From Oscillospiraceae bacterium (GTDB lineage Bacteria; Bacillota; Clostridia; Oscillospirales; Oscillospiraceae): DNA of 64,000 nucleotides. The notes below the pieces were generated by a model. It was not told the DNA's origin, searched no databases, and worked only from the letters and a program-made list of their open reading frames with translations. The stretch lies in NCBI GenBank assembly GCA_015068245.1, contig SVKU01000013.1, positions 1 to 64,000 of the forward strand, given 5' to 3'. Positions 17,465 to 25,759 of the stretch are shown one piece after another. The position numbers and the translations under genes are program-made. Each line of letters begins with the position of its first letter. Position 1 is the stretch's first letter.

Positions 17465-18796
17465 ATGAGACCTACAAGTCTTGAGGAAATTGCACGGTGG
17501 TGCGGAGGAGTTTGTTCTGCCGGAACCACAGTGAGCGGTATGTGTCTGGATTCCAGAACAGCCGTTTCCGGAGACCTGTTCTTTGCTGTCAAAGGACAGA
17601 ACGTGGACGGACACAGTTACATAGAATCTGCTGCAAAGAACGGTGCTTCCGCAGCTGTAGTAACAGAAGACGGAAGCTGGAGTATACCCACAGTAAAGGT
17701 TGCCGACGCTGTCCGTGCGGCAGCTGAGATCGCAGCAGCCTACAGAAAGACTCTCGGTTCGAAGTTCTGTGCAGTAACGGGAAGTGTGGGAAAAACAACC
17801 ACCAAGGAAATGATTCATACGGTGCTGTCAGCCAAATACAATACAGGTAAGTCCACTAAAAACCATAATAACCTGCTGGGGCTTTCTCTGTCTCTGCTGG
17901 CTCAGGACGACAGCCACGAAGCGGTTGTTCTGGAACTTGGTATGAACCATTTCGGCGAGTTGAGTGAGCTTACCGCCATGGCGCTGCCCGATGTGGCTGT
18001 CATAACAAATATCGGCACCATGCATATTGAACATCTGGGTTCCAGAGAAGGTATCCTGAAAGCCAAACTGGAAATACTGGAAGGTCTTGCGTCTGACGGC
18101 ATTGCAATACTCAACGGTAACGAGCCGCTGCTCAGAAACGCCGGAATCGACCACGAGATATGTTGGTTCGGTTTTTCCGATGACTGTCATGTCCGGGGTG
18201 AAAACTATCGTGAAACGGAAATCGGCTGCGAGTTTGACGCAGTTGTGTACGGTAGCCGTCAGAAAGTTTGCCTGCCTGTTGAAGGGCGCCACAATGTTAT
18301 GAATGCTTTGTCGGCGTTGGCAGTTGGTTATCGCTATAACGTACCTGTAAGCGAAATGGCAGAAGCTCTGGCAGAGTTCCGGAATACCGGAATGCGCCAG
18401 AATATCTATAAAGCCAAAGGCTGCATAATAATTGAGGACTGCTATAACGCAGGCCCCGAATCCACTGCGGCATCGCTTTCAGTGCTGGCATCAAAATCGG
18501 GAAAACGCATTGCTGTCCTTGGTTCCATGCTGGAACTGGGTGATCACAGCCGCAGTGAGCACGAAAAGATCGGACATATTGCCGCTCAGTCTGCCGATAT
18601 ACTTCTGACTTTCGGCGATGATATGGCCTTTGGAGCGGCAGAAGCAAAAAAACTTGGCATGGAAGCCTATGCCTATACCGATAAAGATGAGCTTGCTGAA
18701 ATGCTCAGGCATACAGCAAAGCCGGGAGATACAATACTTTTTAAAGGCAGCCGCGGCATGAAAATGGAGCAGATACTGGAAGCCTTTTTGAAGTAA
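17465..18796 (+). CDS. murF: UDP-MurNAc-pentapeptide synthetase MurF
   Basis: A 443-residue Mur ligase that attaches D-Ala-D-Ala to the UDP-MurNAc-tripeptide. It has the N-terminal DSRTAVSGDLFFAVKG block, the ATP-binding TGSVGKTTTKEM motif, NHNNLLGLSLSLL and VLELGMNHFGEL, and the C-terminal DCYNAGPESTAASL motif, all characteristic of MurF rather than MurD/E/C. Begins 4 bp after murE with AAAGGA overlapping the murE stop. Length is standard. Confidence 0.95.
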   Translation: MRPTSLEEIARWCGGVCSAGTTVSGMCLDSRTAVSGDLFFAVKGQNVDGHSYIESAAKNGASAAVVTEDGSWSIPTVKVADAVRAAAEIAAAYRKTLGSKFCAVTGSVGKTTTKEMIHTVLSAKYNTGKSTKNHNNLLGLSLSLLAQDDSHEAVVLELGMNHFGELSELTAMALPDVAVITNIGTMHIEHLGSREGILKAKLEILEGLASDGIAILNGNEPLLRNAGIDHEICWFGFSDDCHVRGENYRETEIGCEFDAVVYGSRQKVCLPVEGRHNVMNALSALAVGYRYNVPVSEMAEALAEFRNTGMRQNIYKAKGCIIIEDCYNAGPESTAASLSVLASKSGKRIAVLGSMLELGDHSRSEHEKIGHIAAQSADILLTFGDDMAFGAAEAKKLGMEAYAYTDKDELAEMLRHTAKPGDTILFKGSRGMKMEQILEAFLK

Positions 18797-18818
18797 GCTA
18801 AAGTAAGGAATGAACAAA

Positions 18819-19799
18819 ATGAACATGATAATACTGACTGTTGCCATCGCATTCGTGGCAGGTATCATTGCCGCAAAGTTTTGGATACCGGCACTGAGTC
18901 GTCTCAAAGCCGGCGGAAGTATAAGGGAAGAAGGTCCCAAATGGCATATGTCAAAGCAGGGAACTCCCATTATGGGCGGTCTGATATTCATAACAGCATT
19001 GATCGTTGCCCTTGTTGTGATGTATTTTGTTTCCGCAAAAGGCAGCGAAGTTCATGGCAGCGTGCTGCTTGTGCTTACGGTGCTTAGCCTTATCAACGGT
19101 GTTATCGGATTTATCGATGACTATGTAAAGGTCAAAAAACACCGCAACCTTGGACTTACCGTTATTCAGAAACTTGCATTACAGATAGCTGCTTCGGTAT
19201 GCTTCCTGCTGCTTCTCAGAAACATGGGATATATCAGTTCCGGACTGTATATACCCTTTGCCAAGGTATGGATAAGTCTGCCGAGGTTTGTATATATGAT
19301 CATCGGAGCATTTATCATCGTGGGCTGTGTTAATGCCGTTAACCTGACAGACGGTGTGGACGGACTTGCCACCGGTGTAACAATGCCTGTATGCGTGTTC
19401 TTCATAGCTGCGGCCATTTCCAGAGAAAATCTGTCGGTTGCAGTATTTGCAGCAGCTCTTCTTGGCGGTCTTGGAGCGTTTCTGGTATTCAACTTCAACC
19501 CGGCTAAGATATTCATGGGCGACACCGGATCCCTGTTTTTGGGAGGAGCGGTAGCTGCCATGTCCTTTGCACTTGACATGCCGGTAATACTGATTCCCGT
19601 GGGCATCGTCTATATCTGCGAAGCTCTGTCAGTCATTTTGCAGGTGGGTTATTTCAAACTCACACACGGAAAACGTATTTTCAAAATGTCTCCGCTGCAT
19701 CATCATTTTGAGATGTGCGGCTGGAAAGAGAAAAAGGTGTTTGCGGTGTTCACAATCGTCTGCGCACTGGGCTGCATCGTGGGATATCTTGGTATCTGA
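18819..19799 (+). CDS. mraY: phospho-MurNAc-pentapeptide transferase MraY
   Basis: A 326-residue polytopic membrane enzyme making lipid I from UDP-MurNAc-pentapeptide and undecaprenyl phosphate. Active-site features are GFIDDYVKV, NAVNLTDGVDGLA, FMGDTGSL and the histidine cluster PLHHHFEMCGW near the C-terminus. The start at 18819 is preferred over 18810 because AAGGA lies 9 nt upstream of the former. The next gene in most clusters, murD, is missing: ftsW follows after only 19 bp. Confidence 0.95.
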   Translation: MNMIILTVAIAFVAGIIAAKFWIPALSRLKAGGSIREEGPKWHMSKQGTPIMGGLIFITALIVALVVMYFVSAKGSEVHGSVLLVLTVLSLINGVIGFIDDYVKVKKHRNLGLTVIQKLALQIAASVCFLLLLRNMGYISSGLYIPFAKVWISLPRFVYMIIGAFIIVGCVNAVNLTDGVDGLATGVTMPVCVFFIAAAISRENLSVAVFAAALLGGLGAFLVFNFNPAKIFMGDTGSLFLGGAVAAMSFALDMPVILIPVGIVYICEALSVILQVGYFKLTHGKRIFKMSPLHHHFEMCGWKEKKVFAVFTIVCALGCIVGYLGI

Positions 19800-19818
19800 T
19801 TTTTAAAGGAGGGTGACC

Positions 19819-20988
19819 ATGGCCCTTTTCAAGTCAAAAAAGAACGATACAAAAGTAAATACCAACGTGGAGATAGTGGAAGACAGCAGAGGCGTTATGG
19901 ACGCTCCGTTTCTGGTACTTACCCTTTTGCTTGTGGGCATAGGTCTTGTTATGATGTTTTCTGCCAGTTATGCTTCTGCTTATGAGGAAACAAACAACGC
20001 AACATATTATTTTATACGTCAGCTGGCATTTTCTGTTGGCGGCACATTTATCATGATAGTTGTGTCCAGAATACCCTATCAGCTGTTTCGTGCCGTATCG
20101 TTCCCGGTACTTATCATTGCACTGATAACTCTTGCGCTGGTTCCTCTGATAGGCAGCACTGTTAACGGTGCAAAACGCTGGCTTGACCTTGGCTTCATCA
20201 GCTTTCAGCCTTCGGAGATAGCAAAGGCAGCTGTAATATTTTCCTTTGCAGCCATGATATCCACCAGGAAAGAAAAGATAAAAATTATTGATAAAGGTAT
20301 TTTGCCATATGCAGCTATACTGTTGGTTTTCTGCGTATTGCTCCTTCTTGAACCCCACCTGTCAGGTACACTGATTATTTTTGCGCTGGGAGTTATCATG
20401 CTGTATCTTGGAGGCATGAGCGATTGGTGGATCTTTGCAGGCATTGCTTTTGCTTTTGGAGCAGGAAAGCTTTTGATCCAGTTTCTTCCCTATGCCCAGG
20501 AACGCATAGCTATGTATAAAGATCCGTGGATGGATCCCAGCGACAGCGGATACCAGATCATTCAGTCCATTTATGCCATATCATCGGGTGGACTGCTTGG
20601 ACTGGGGCTTGGCAAAAGCCGCCAGAAGTATCTGTATCTGCCGGAAGAACACAACGACTTTATCTTTGCCATAGTTTGCGAGGAATTAGGGTTCATTGGT
20701 GCCACTTTGGTTCTCGTTCTGTTCGCCCTGCTTATTATCCGGGGATACTGGTTGTCACTTAACGCCTACGACCGATTTGGATCGCTTTTGATAGCGGGGT
20801 TTACCACGCTTATTGCACTCCAGGTGTTCTTGAACGTGGGCGTCGTTACAAAACTCTTGCCCACCACCGGCATATCTATGCCGTTTTTCAGCTATGGTGG
20901 CACAGCGCTGCTGATACAACTAGCTGAAATGGGTGTAATACTAAGTGTTTCAAGGGAAAACGGAGCTAAAAGGAAGGTGAAAAAATGA
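19819..20988 (+). CDS. ftsW: FtsW/SpoVE-type SEDS peptidoglycan glycosyltransferase
   Basis: A 389-residue membrane protein with about ten TM helices of the SEDS family, which polymerises lipid II with its class B PBP partner. Diagnostic stretches are GAKRWLDLGFISFQPSEIAK (containing the catalytic-region motif), the EEHNDFIFAIVCEELG loop, and LPTTGISMPFFSYGGTALL near the C-terminus. ATG 19819 follows AAAGGAGGG; the GTG six bases earlier lies in the ribosome-binding site. It overlaps murG by 4 bp (ATGA), indicating translational coupling. FtsW is favoured over RodA by position; SpoVE cannot be excluded. Confidence 0.93.
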   Translation: MALFKSKKNDTKVNTNVEIVEDSRGVMDAPFLVLTLLLVGIGLVMMFSASYASAYEETNNATYYFIRQLAFSVGGTFIMIVVSRIPYQLFRAVSFPVLIIALITLALVPLIGSTVNGAKRWLDLGFISFQPSEIAKAAVIFSFAAMISTRKEKIKIIDKGILPYAAILLVFCVLLLLEPHLSGTLIIFALGVIMLYLGGMSDWWIFAGIAFAFGAGKLLIQFLPYAQERIAMYKDPWMDPSDSGYQIIQSIYAISSGGLLGLGLGKSRQKYLYLPEEHNDFIFAIVCEELGFIGATLVLVLFALLIIRGYWLSLNAYDRFGSLLIAGFTTLIALQVFLNVGVVTKLLPTTGISMPFFSYGGTALLIQLAEMGVILSVSRENGAKRKVKK

Positions 20989-22115
20989 ATATCATTTTCA
21001 CCTGCGGCGGTACGGGAGGACATATAAATCCGGCTATAGCCGTTGCAAAGCTGGTGCAGAAAAGCCGGCCACAAAGCAAAATACTTTTTGTTGGTGCCGA
21101 GGACGGTATGGAAACTGATCTGGTTCCCAGAGAAGGCTTTGACCTTGAAACGGTGAAAATATCAAACTTCCAGAGGAAACCAACACCAAAGAATATTGTT
21201 CACAACATCAAAACTGCCGTGAATATTGCAGGCAGTCTCCGTAAAGCTGATAAGATAATCGACAGCTTTAAACCCGATGTGATAATAGGAACCGGCGGAT
21301 ATGCCAGTTTTCCGATACTGAATCGCGGCACAGCAAGAAGGATCCCTACCGCTGTCCACGAGGCCAATGCAGTACCCGGACTGGCCACAAAACTGGTGGC
21401 AGACAAGGTGGACCGCATACTGGTAAACTTTGCGGAAAGTGCCGGCTCATACAAAGATCCATCGAAAGTCATTGCTGTGGGTATGCCGGTCAAGGAAGAG
21501 TTTGTGTTTGGCAACAAAGATGAAGCCAGAGCCAGGTTGGGTCTGGACGACAAGCCTCTTGTTGTGTCCTATTGGGGTTCATTGGGAGCCAGAGAGATGA
21601 ATAAAAAAATTGCGGACTTCATCAAATTGGAATGTGAAAACGAACCTTTCAACCATATCCATGCCACAGGCAGCTTTGGCTGGCGATGGATGCCGGACAG
21701 ACTGAAAGACATGGGAGTAGACCTTTCTGCACACAAGAGAGTTGATATGCGGGAGTATATTTACGACATGCCTTTGGTTATGGCAGCTTCGGATATTGTC
21801 ATCAGCCGTGCCGGAGCATCAACCCTCAGTGAGATTACTGCATCGGGCAAAGCGTCCATAATAGTTCCATCTCCCAATGTTACGGGAAACCATCAGGAAA
21901 AGAATGCAAGGATACTTGAAAGCCGAGGTGCAGCAAAGGTTATTACAGAGGACGGCTGTACCGGTGAATTGCTTTTTGAACTCGTTACCGGTCTTCTTGG
22001 AGACAAGGAAACAATGAAAGCAATGAGCCTTGCTGCGGCGGAAATGTCTGTGCCTGATTCTGCCTCACGGATATATTCTGTTATCTGCGAACTTGCAGAT
22101 AAAAATGAAAATTAA
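20985..22115 (+). CDS. murG: UDP-GlcNAc:lipid I GlcNAc transferase MurG
   Basis: A 376-residue GT-B glycosyltransferase (family 28) that converts lipid I to lipid II at the inner membrane face. The N-terminal domain has the glycine-rich CGGTGGHINPA loop, GTGGYASFP and HEANAVPGLATK; the C-terminal donor domain contains SRAGASTLSEITASGKASI and PSPNVTGNHQEKNA (family consensus usually PxxxAxxxHQxxNA). Slightly longer than the usual 355-365 residues. Starts within the ftsW stop (ATGA overlap). Confidence 0.94.
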   Translation: MNIIFTCGGTGGHINPAIAVAKLVQKSRPQSKILFVGAEDGMETDLVPREGFDLETVKISNFQRKPTPKNIVHNIKTAVNIAGSLRKADKIIDSFKPDVIIGTGGYASFPILNRGTARRIPTAVHEANAVPGLATKLVADKVDRILVNFAESAGSYKDPSKVIAVGMPVKEEFVFGNKDEARARLGLDDKPLVVSYWGSLGAREMNKKIADFIKLECENEPFNHIHATGSFGWRWMPDRLKDMGVDLSAHKRVDMREYIYDMPLVMAASDIVISRAGASTLSEITASGKASIIVPSPNVTGNHQEKNARILESRGAAKVITEDGCTGELLFELVTGLLGDKETMKAMSLAAAEMSVPDSASRIYSVICELADKNEN

Positions 22116-22125
22116 CAAAAATTAT

Positions 22126-22166
22126 TCCCTCCGCATAGGATAGGCTGACTATCGATTGCGGAGGGA
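22126..22166 (+). promoter_or_regulatory. hairpin sequestering the murA Shine-Dalgarno sequence
   Basis: TCCCTCCGCA (22126-22135) is the exact complement of TGCGGAGGGA (22157-22166), and the right arm contains the GGAGGG ribosome-binding site of murA. A further ATAG/CTAT pairing sits inside the loop. No T-tract follows, so it would act on translation rather than termination. The left arm starts 10 nt after the murG stop codon. Confidence 0.6.
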
Positions 22167-22171
22167 TAAGT

Positions 22172-23422
22172 ATGTTTATCGTAAGTGGAGGAAACAAACT
22201 GCAGGGGAGTGTTCGGCTCAGCGGAGCCAAAAACAGCGTGCTGCCTATTCTTGCTGCATCTTTGCTCAACAGAGGAGAGAGCCTGATAGAAAACTGCCCT
22301 GACCTGAGTGATGTTCAGGCATCTATGGAGATTCTTTGCCACCTTGGATGTGTTGTAAAAAAAGACGGTAAAACTATTTACATAGATTCACGCCCCATGA
22401 ACCGTTGTGACATACCTGATGAACTTATGCGAAAAATGCGTTCGTCTGTGATTTTTCTCGGCCCTATACTGGCAAGAACGGGCTGCGTTGATATGTGTAT
22501 GCCCGGAGGTTGTGAGCTGGGCAGCAGACCCATAGACCTGCATCTTGCCGCCATGAGAAAAATGGGTGCAAATGTGGACGACAGCGGTGGTGCTGTAAAA
22601 TGCAGCTCATTGAAACTCCGTGGTGCGGAGATTAATCTGTCATTTCCCAGTGTGGGAGCAACGGAAAATACTATGCTGGCTGCTTGCCTGGCAGAGGGTG
22701 ATACGGTTATAACCAATGCTGCCTGCGAACCCGAAATAGAGGATCTGCAAAATTACCTTTGTGCCATGGGTGCAAAAGTATACGGTGCGGGAACATCAAC
22801 CGTCGTAATAAAAGGCAATTACGAACTGCACGATGCGGTTCACAGTGTTGTGCCTGACAGGATCGTTGCTGCCACATATATGTCTGCGGTGTGTTCAGCC
22901 GGTGGGTGTGTAACAATCGAAAATGCAGTACCGGCTCATCTTAAAGCCATAACGGAAGTGCTGTCTGCTGCGGGTTGTGTCATAAAGGAGATGCCTTTGG
23001 GAATTGTAATAGAGTCATATAATCGTCCCAAAGCTGTACCTCATATCAGAACGGCTCCATATCCGGGGTTCCCCACCGATGCTCAGGCACCGGTGATGGC
23101 TGCGCTGCTGAAAGCAGAGGGGGCAAGCGTTTTTGTGGAAACAATATTCGAAAACCGATACCGTCATGTTGGTGAACTGATGCGTATGGGAGCGGACATC
23201 AGGACTGAGGGCAGAGCAGCGGTCGTGTTTGGTGTTGAAAACCTTGGTGGAGCAGTAATGGAATGTACCGACCTTAGAGGAGGTGCTGCATTGGTGGTGG
23301 CGGCACTTGGAGCGGAAGGCGAGAGTCGTATTTGCGAACTTAAGCATATTGACCGTGGGTATGATAGTCTGGAAAAAGATTTAAAAAATATGGGCGCAGC
23401 AATAAAACGTGTGGAAATTTGA
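22172..23422 (+). CDS. murA: UDP-N-acetylglucosamine 1-carboxyvinyltransferase MurA
   Basis: A 416-residue enolpyruvyl transferase catalysing the first committed step of peptidoglycan synthesis. The N-terminal GGNKLQGSVRLSGAKNSVLP block and the catalytic loop PGGCELGSRPIDLHL are visible, with the active-site Cys (about residue 113) present, so it should be fosfomycin-sensitive; RGGAALVVAAL near the C-terminus is also conserved. Its Shine-Dalgarno sequence is buried in a perfect 10 bp hairpin, implying regulated or coupled translation. murA within a dcw cluster, between murG and ftsQ, is also seen in some Firmicutes (murAA). Confidence 0.95.
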   Translation: MFIVSGGNKLQGSVRLSGAKNSVLPILAASLLNRGESLIENCPDLSDVQASMEILCHLGCVVKKDGKTIYIDSRPMNRCDIPDELMRKMRSSVIFLGPILARTGCVDMCMPGGCELGSRPIDLHLAAMRKMGANVDDSGGAVKCSSLKLRGAEINLSFPSVGATENTMLAACLAEGDTVITNAACEPEIEDLQNYLCAMGAKVYGAGTSTVVIKGNYELHDAVHSVVPDRIVAATYMSAVCSAGGCVTIENAVPAHLKAITEVLSAAGCVIKEMPLGIVIESYNRPKAVPHIRTAPYPGFPTDAQAPVMAALLKAEGASVFVETIFENRYRHVGELMRMGADIRTEGRAAVVFGVENLGGAVMECTDLRGGAALVVAALGAEGESRICELKHIDRGYDSLEKDLKNMGAAIKRVEI

Positions 23423-23480
23423 AGAACAATAGTGTATAATGTATCAGTCAAATAATATTTTGCCCGGGAGGTGATAATAC

Positions 23481-24239
23481 TTGAACAAAGATAATACCAA
23501 AAAACGTCGTCGCAGAACCGGTTTGGGACCTTTGCAGAAGTTTATCACCATTTTGCTGGCAGCTCTTGTGGTGTCGTTTGCCACCATGGTGTTCTTTAAA
23601 GTCGATACCTTTGTTGTGGTTGGCAACAACCAGTACACCGATGAAGAGATAATTGAAGCGTCAGGAGTGGCTGTGGGAGATAACCTTATCCTTGTCAATA
23701 AAGGGCAGACAGCCAACCTTATACGCGGTCAGCTCAATTATATAACCGAAGTGAAGCTGCTTCGAGTTCTCCCCGGCACCCTGGAGATATCAGTAAACGA
23801 ATCGGGAGCGGCAGCATACGTCACCGATTCGGTCGGCTCCAGTTGGTATATAGACAAAAACGGCAAGGTGCTATCCAAAGCAGACCAACCGAACGGTATT
23901 GCTGTTGTTGGTTTGACTCCTGAGGGCGCAACTGCCGGCTATGAACTAACGGTGGCGGAGGGCGACGAAACCAGGCTTGCCCAGCTTACAACTCTGCTGG
24001 ACGCTCTCGAACGTATCGGAATAGCTGCCAATGTCAGCGTGATCGACCTCAGCACTGACTATAACCCCAAGCTGACATACGACGAAAGATTCATAGTTGA
24101 GCTTGGTGCAATCGACGATATAGACTACAAACTTGAGTATCTTATTGCCGTTCGTGAACTGCTGACTGACAGTCAGGCAGGCACCATAGATCTGACCTTA
24201 GACTCTGATTCTATGGCACATTTTCGTCCAAATGCGTAA
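23481..24239 (+). CDS. ftsQ: FtsQ/DivIB-type cell division protein
   Basis: A 252-residue bitopic protein. A basic cytoplasmic tail (KKRRRRTG) precedes one TM helix (about residues 17-38), then a POTRA domain (VDTFVVVGNNQYTDEEIIE, about residues 37-110) and the FtsQ beta domain with PGTLEISVNE. It scaffolds FtsL and FtsB/DivIC at the septum. The start is a TTG at 23481 with GGGAGGTGA 6 nt upstream; no in-frame ATG is placed as well. 58 bp after murA. Confidence 0.9.
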   Translation: MNKDNTKKRRRRTGLGPLQKFITILLAALVVSFATMVFFKVDTFVVVGNNQYTDEEIIEASGVAVGDNLILVNKGQTANLIRGQLNYITEVKLLRVLPGTLEISVNESGAAAYVTDSVGSSWYIDKNGKVLSKADQPNGIAVVGLTPEGATAGYELTVAEGDETRLAQLTTLLDALERIGIAANVSVIDLSTDYNPKLTYDERFIVELGAIDDIDYKLEYLIAVRELLTDSQAGTIDLTLDSDSMAHFRPNA

Positions 24240-24284
24240 ATAAACACAACATACGGTAAAAAGTTGCTTATATTTGCGAAAATT

Positions 24285-24314
24285 GGTCAATAAATTGTGT
24301 CTTACCTATTGACC
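24285..24314 (+). promoter_or_regulatory. inverted repeat overlapping the ftsZ promoter -35
   Basis: GGTCAATA (24285-24292) and TATTGACC (24307-24314) are exact inverted repeats with centres 22 bp apart, about two helical turns. The right half contains the ftsZ -35 hexamer, the classic layout of a repressor operator. The binding protein is unknown. Confidence 0.45.
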
Positions 24315-24337
24315 TTTGGACAATTTCGATATATTAT
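24309..24337 (+). promoter_or_regulatory. sigma-A promoter of ftsZ
   Basis: TTGACC (24309-24314), 17 bp, TATTAT (24332-24337). It gives ftsZ its own promoter with a leader of about 60 nt that contains a 14 bp perfect palindrome, GGAAAATATTTTCC (24364-24377). Confidence 0.7.
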
Positions 24338-24402
24338 ATTATGTAAAGAAATAGGCTTACAAGGGAAAATATTTTCCATTTTACACATAGGAGGAAGCAA
24401 CC

Positions 24403-25488
24403 ATGGCATATGAACTGGACACAGGATCACACAACGTTGTTAATATTAGAGTAGTCGGTATCGGCGGCGCTGGCAACAACGTCGTTAACAGGATGGTTCA
24501 GGCCGGTATTCAGGGAGTCGAATTCATTGCCATCAATACGGACAAGCAGGTCCTTATGGAATCGGCAGCAACCCAGAAAATCCAGATCGGCGAAAAGCTG
24601 ACTTCCGGTATGGGCGCAGGCTCCAAGCCCGAGATCGGCAAAAAATCCGCAGAGGAAAGCCGCAGCGCAATTTCCAAAGCTCTTGAAGGCAGCGATATGG
24701 TATTCATCACTGCAGGTATGGGCGGCGGTACCGGTACCGGCGGTGCACCTGTTGTTGCAGAGATCGCCCGTGAGATGGGTGCTCTGACTGTCGGCGTAGT
24801 TACCAAACCCTTCAAGTTTGAAGGTTCCCGCCGTATGAAACAGGCTGAGTCCGGTATTGATGATCTTTGTGAAGCTGTGGACTCCCTCATCATCATACCC
24901 AACGAACGTCTGCAGGAAGTTACTGACCAGAAGATCACTCTGGCCAACGCTTTCGAAATCGCTGACGATGTTCTGAAGGAAGCTGTTACCAGCATTTCCG
25001 ACCTTATCAAGAACACCGGCTTCATCAACCTCGACTTTGCCGACGTTACTGCCATTATGAAAGACGCAGGTCATGCTCATATGGGCGTTGGCCGTGCCGA
25101 AGGCAAGAACAAGGCAGAAGAAGCAGCTATGATGGCTGTTCAGTCTCCTCTGCTGGAGACCTCTATCGACGGCGCCCGCGGTGTTCTGGTCAACATTACC
25201 GGTTCTGTGGATATTGCTCTTGAAGAAGTTTACGCAGCTGCCGACCTTATCGAAGAAAAGGCCAACCAGGATGCCAATATCATCTTCGGTGCCGCATTCG
25301 ACGAAACCATGCAGGACGAAATGCGTGTTATCGTTATCGCTACCGGATTCGACAGCGAAAGAGGTCCCATTATGTCCCCTGCTGCCGGCGTATTCTCCGA
25401 CGGCGCTGCATCAGCAGCTCCCATCTTCGAAGAAAAGGCTGCTGAGGCTGACCCCTTCGACGACATCTATAAGATTTTCAATAAGTAA
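24403..25488 (+). CDS. ftsZ: cell division protein FtsZ
   Basis: A 361-residue tubulin-like GTPase that forms the cytokinetic ring. The nucleotide site is intact: [14 protein letters not shown], the G-box [15 protein letters not shown] (T4 loop), and the catalytic T7 loop region ([14 protein letters not shown]). The C-terminus is short: after the globular domain (to about residue 320) only about 40 residues remain, ending [12 protein letters not shown], which differs from the usual DIPxFLR-type tail that binds FtsA/SepF/ZipA. The gene has its own promoter and lies last in the cluster; no ftsA is present. Confidence 0.97.
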   Translation: MAYELDTGSHNVVNIRVVGIGGAGNNVVNRMVQAGIQGVEFIAINTDKQVLMESAATQKIQIGEKLTSGMGAGSKPEIGKKSAEESRSAISKALEGSDMVFITAGMGGGTGTGGAPVVAEIAREMGALTVGVVTKPFKFEGSRRMKQAESGIDDLCEAVDSLIIIPNERLQEVTDQKITLANAFEIADDVLKEAVTSISDLIKNTGFINLDFADVTAIMKDAGHAHMGVGRAEGKNKAEEAAMMAVQSPLLETSIDGARGVLVNITGSVDIALEEVYAAADLIEEKANQDANIIFGAAFDETMQDEMRVIVIATGFDSERGPIMSPAAGVFSDGAASAAPIFEEKAAEADPFDDIYKIFNK

Positions 25489-25501
25489 TAATATAAATAA
25501 T

Positions 25502-25534
25502 AATCCCCCATTGCACTCGCAATGGGGGATTTCT
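25502..25534 (+). terminator. ftsZ terminator (palindromic repeat copy 1)
   Basis: ATCCCCCATTGC (25503-25514) pairs perfectly with GCAATGGGGGAT (25519-25530) across ACTC, followed by a TTT. An identical 30 bp copy sits at 25718-25747. Confidence 0.75.
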
Positions 25535-25569
25535 GATTGTCAAAAAGCGCAGAGGTGTATGATACAGGA

Positions 25570-25629
25570 GGCGGGGATAGTGTGAAAGGGGCCGGCCGAG
25601 AGGCCCCTTTCGCGTTCAATAACCCCGCC
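25570..25629. repeat. nested hairpin with GC-rich inner stem
   Basis: GAAAGGGGCC (25584-25593) pairs with GGCCCCTTTC (25602-25611), enclosed by an outer GGCGGGG (25570-25576)/CCCCGCC (25623-25629) pairing. Part of the hairpin array between ftsZ and the Fe-S subunit gene. Confidence 0.55.
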
Positions 25630-25637
25630 GCAGCGGT

Positions 25638-25670
25638 GTGATGAGCGATATAACACTATTCGCTCATCAC
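25638..25670. repeat. 11 bp perfect hairpin in the array
   Basis: GTGATGAGCGA (25638-25648) is the complement of TCGCTCATCAC (25660-25670), with an 11-nt loop. Confidence 0.55.
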
Positions 25671-25673
25671 GAT

Positions 25674-25716
25674 CAGCTTGTCAAAATAGTCCCTAAGGGA
25701 CTTTTTTGACAAGCTG
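25674..25716. repeat. long hairpin in the array
   Basis: CAGCTTGTCAAAA (25674-25686) pairs with TTTTGACAAGCTG (25704-25716), with an inner AGTCCC/GGGACT stem around a TAA loop. The internal TTTTTT gives it terminator character as well. Confidence 0.6.
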
Positions 25717-25717
25717 T

Positions 25718-25750
25718 AATCCCCCATTGCACTCGCAATGGGGGATTTGT
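25718..25750. terminator. palindromic repeat copy 2, terminator of the Fe-S subunit gene
   Basis: Identical in 30 bases to the hairpin at 25502-25531. Because the stem is palindromic it can terminate transcription from both convergent genes; it ends 10 bp from the stop codon of the minus-strand gene. Confidence 0.7.
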
Positions 25751-25759
25751 GTTGCTTTA

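Noticed and set aside
23423..23480. Shine-Dalgarno hairpin before ftsQ, as at murA
   Set aside because: No complementary arm to GGGAGGTGA is present in the short gap.
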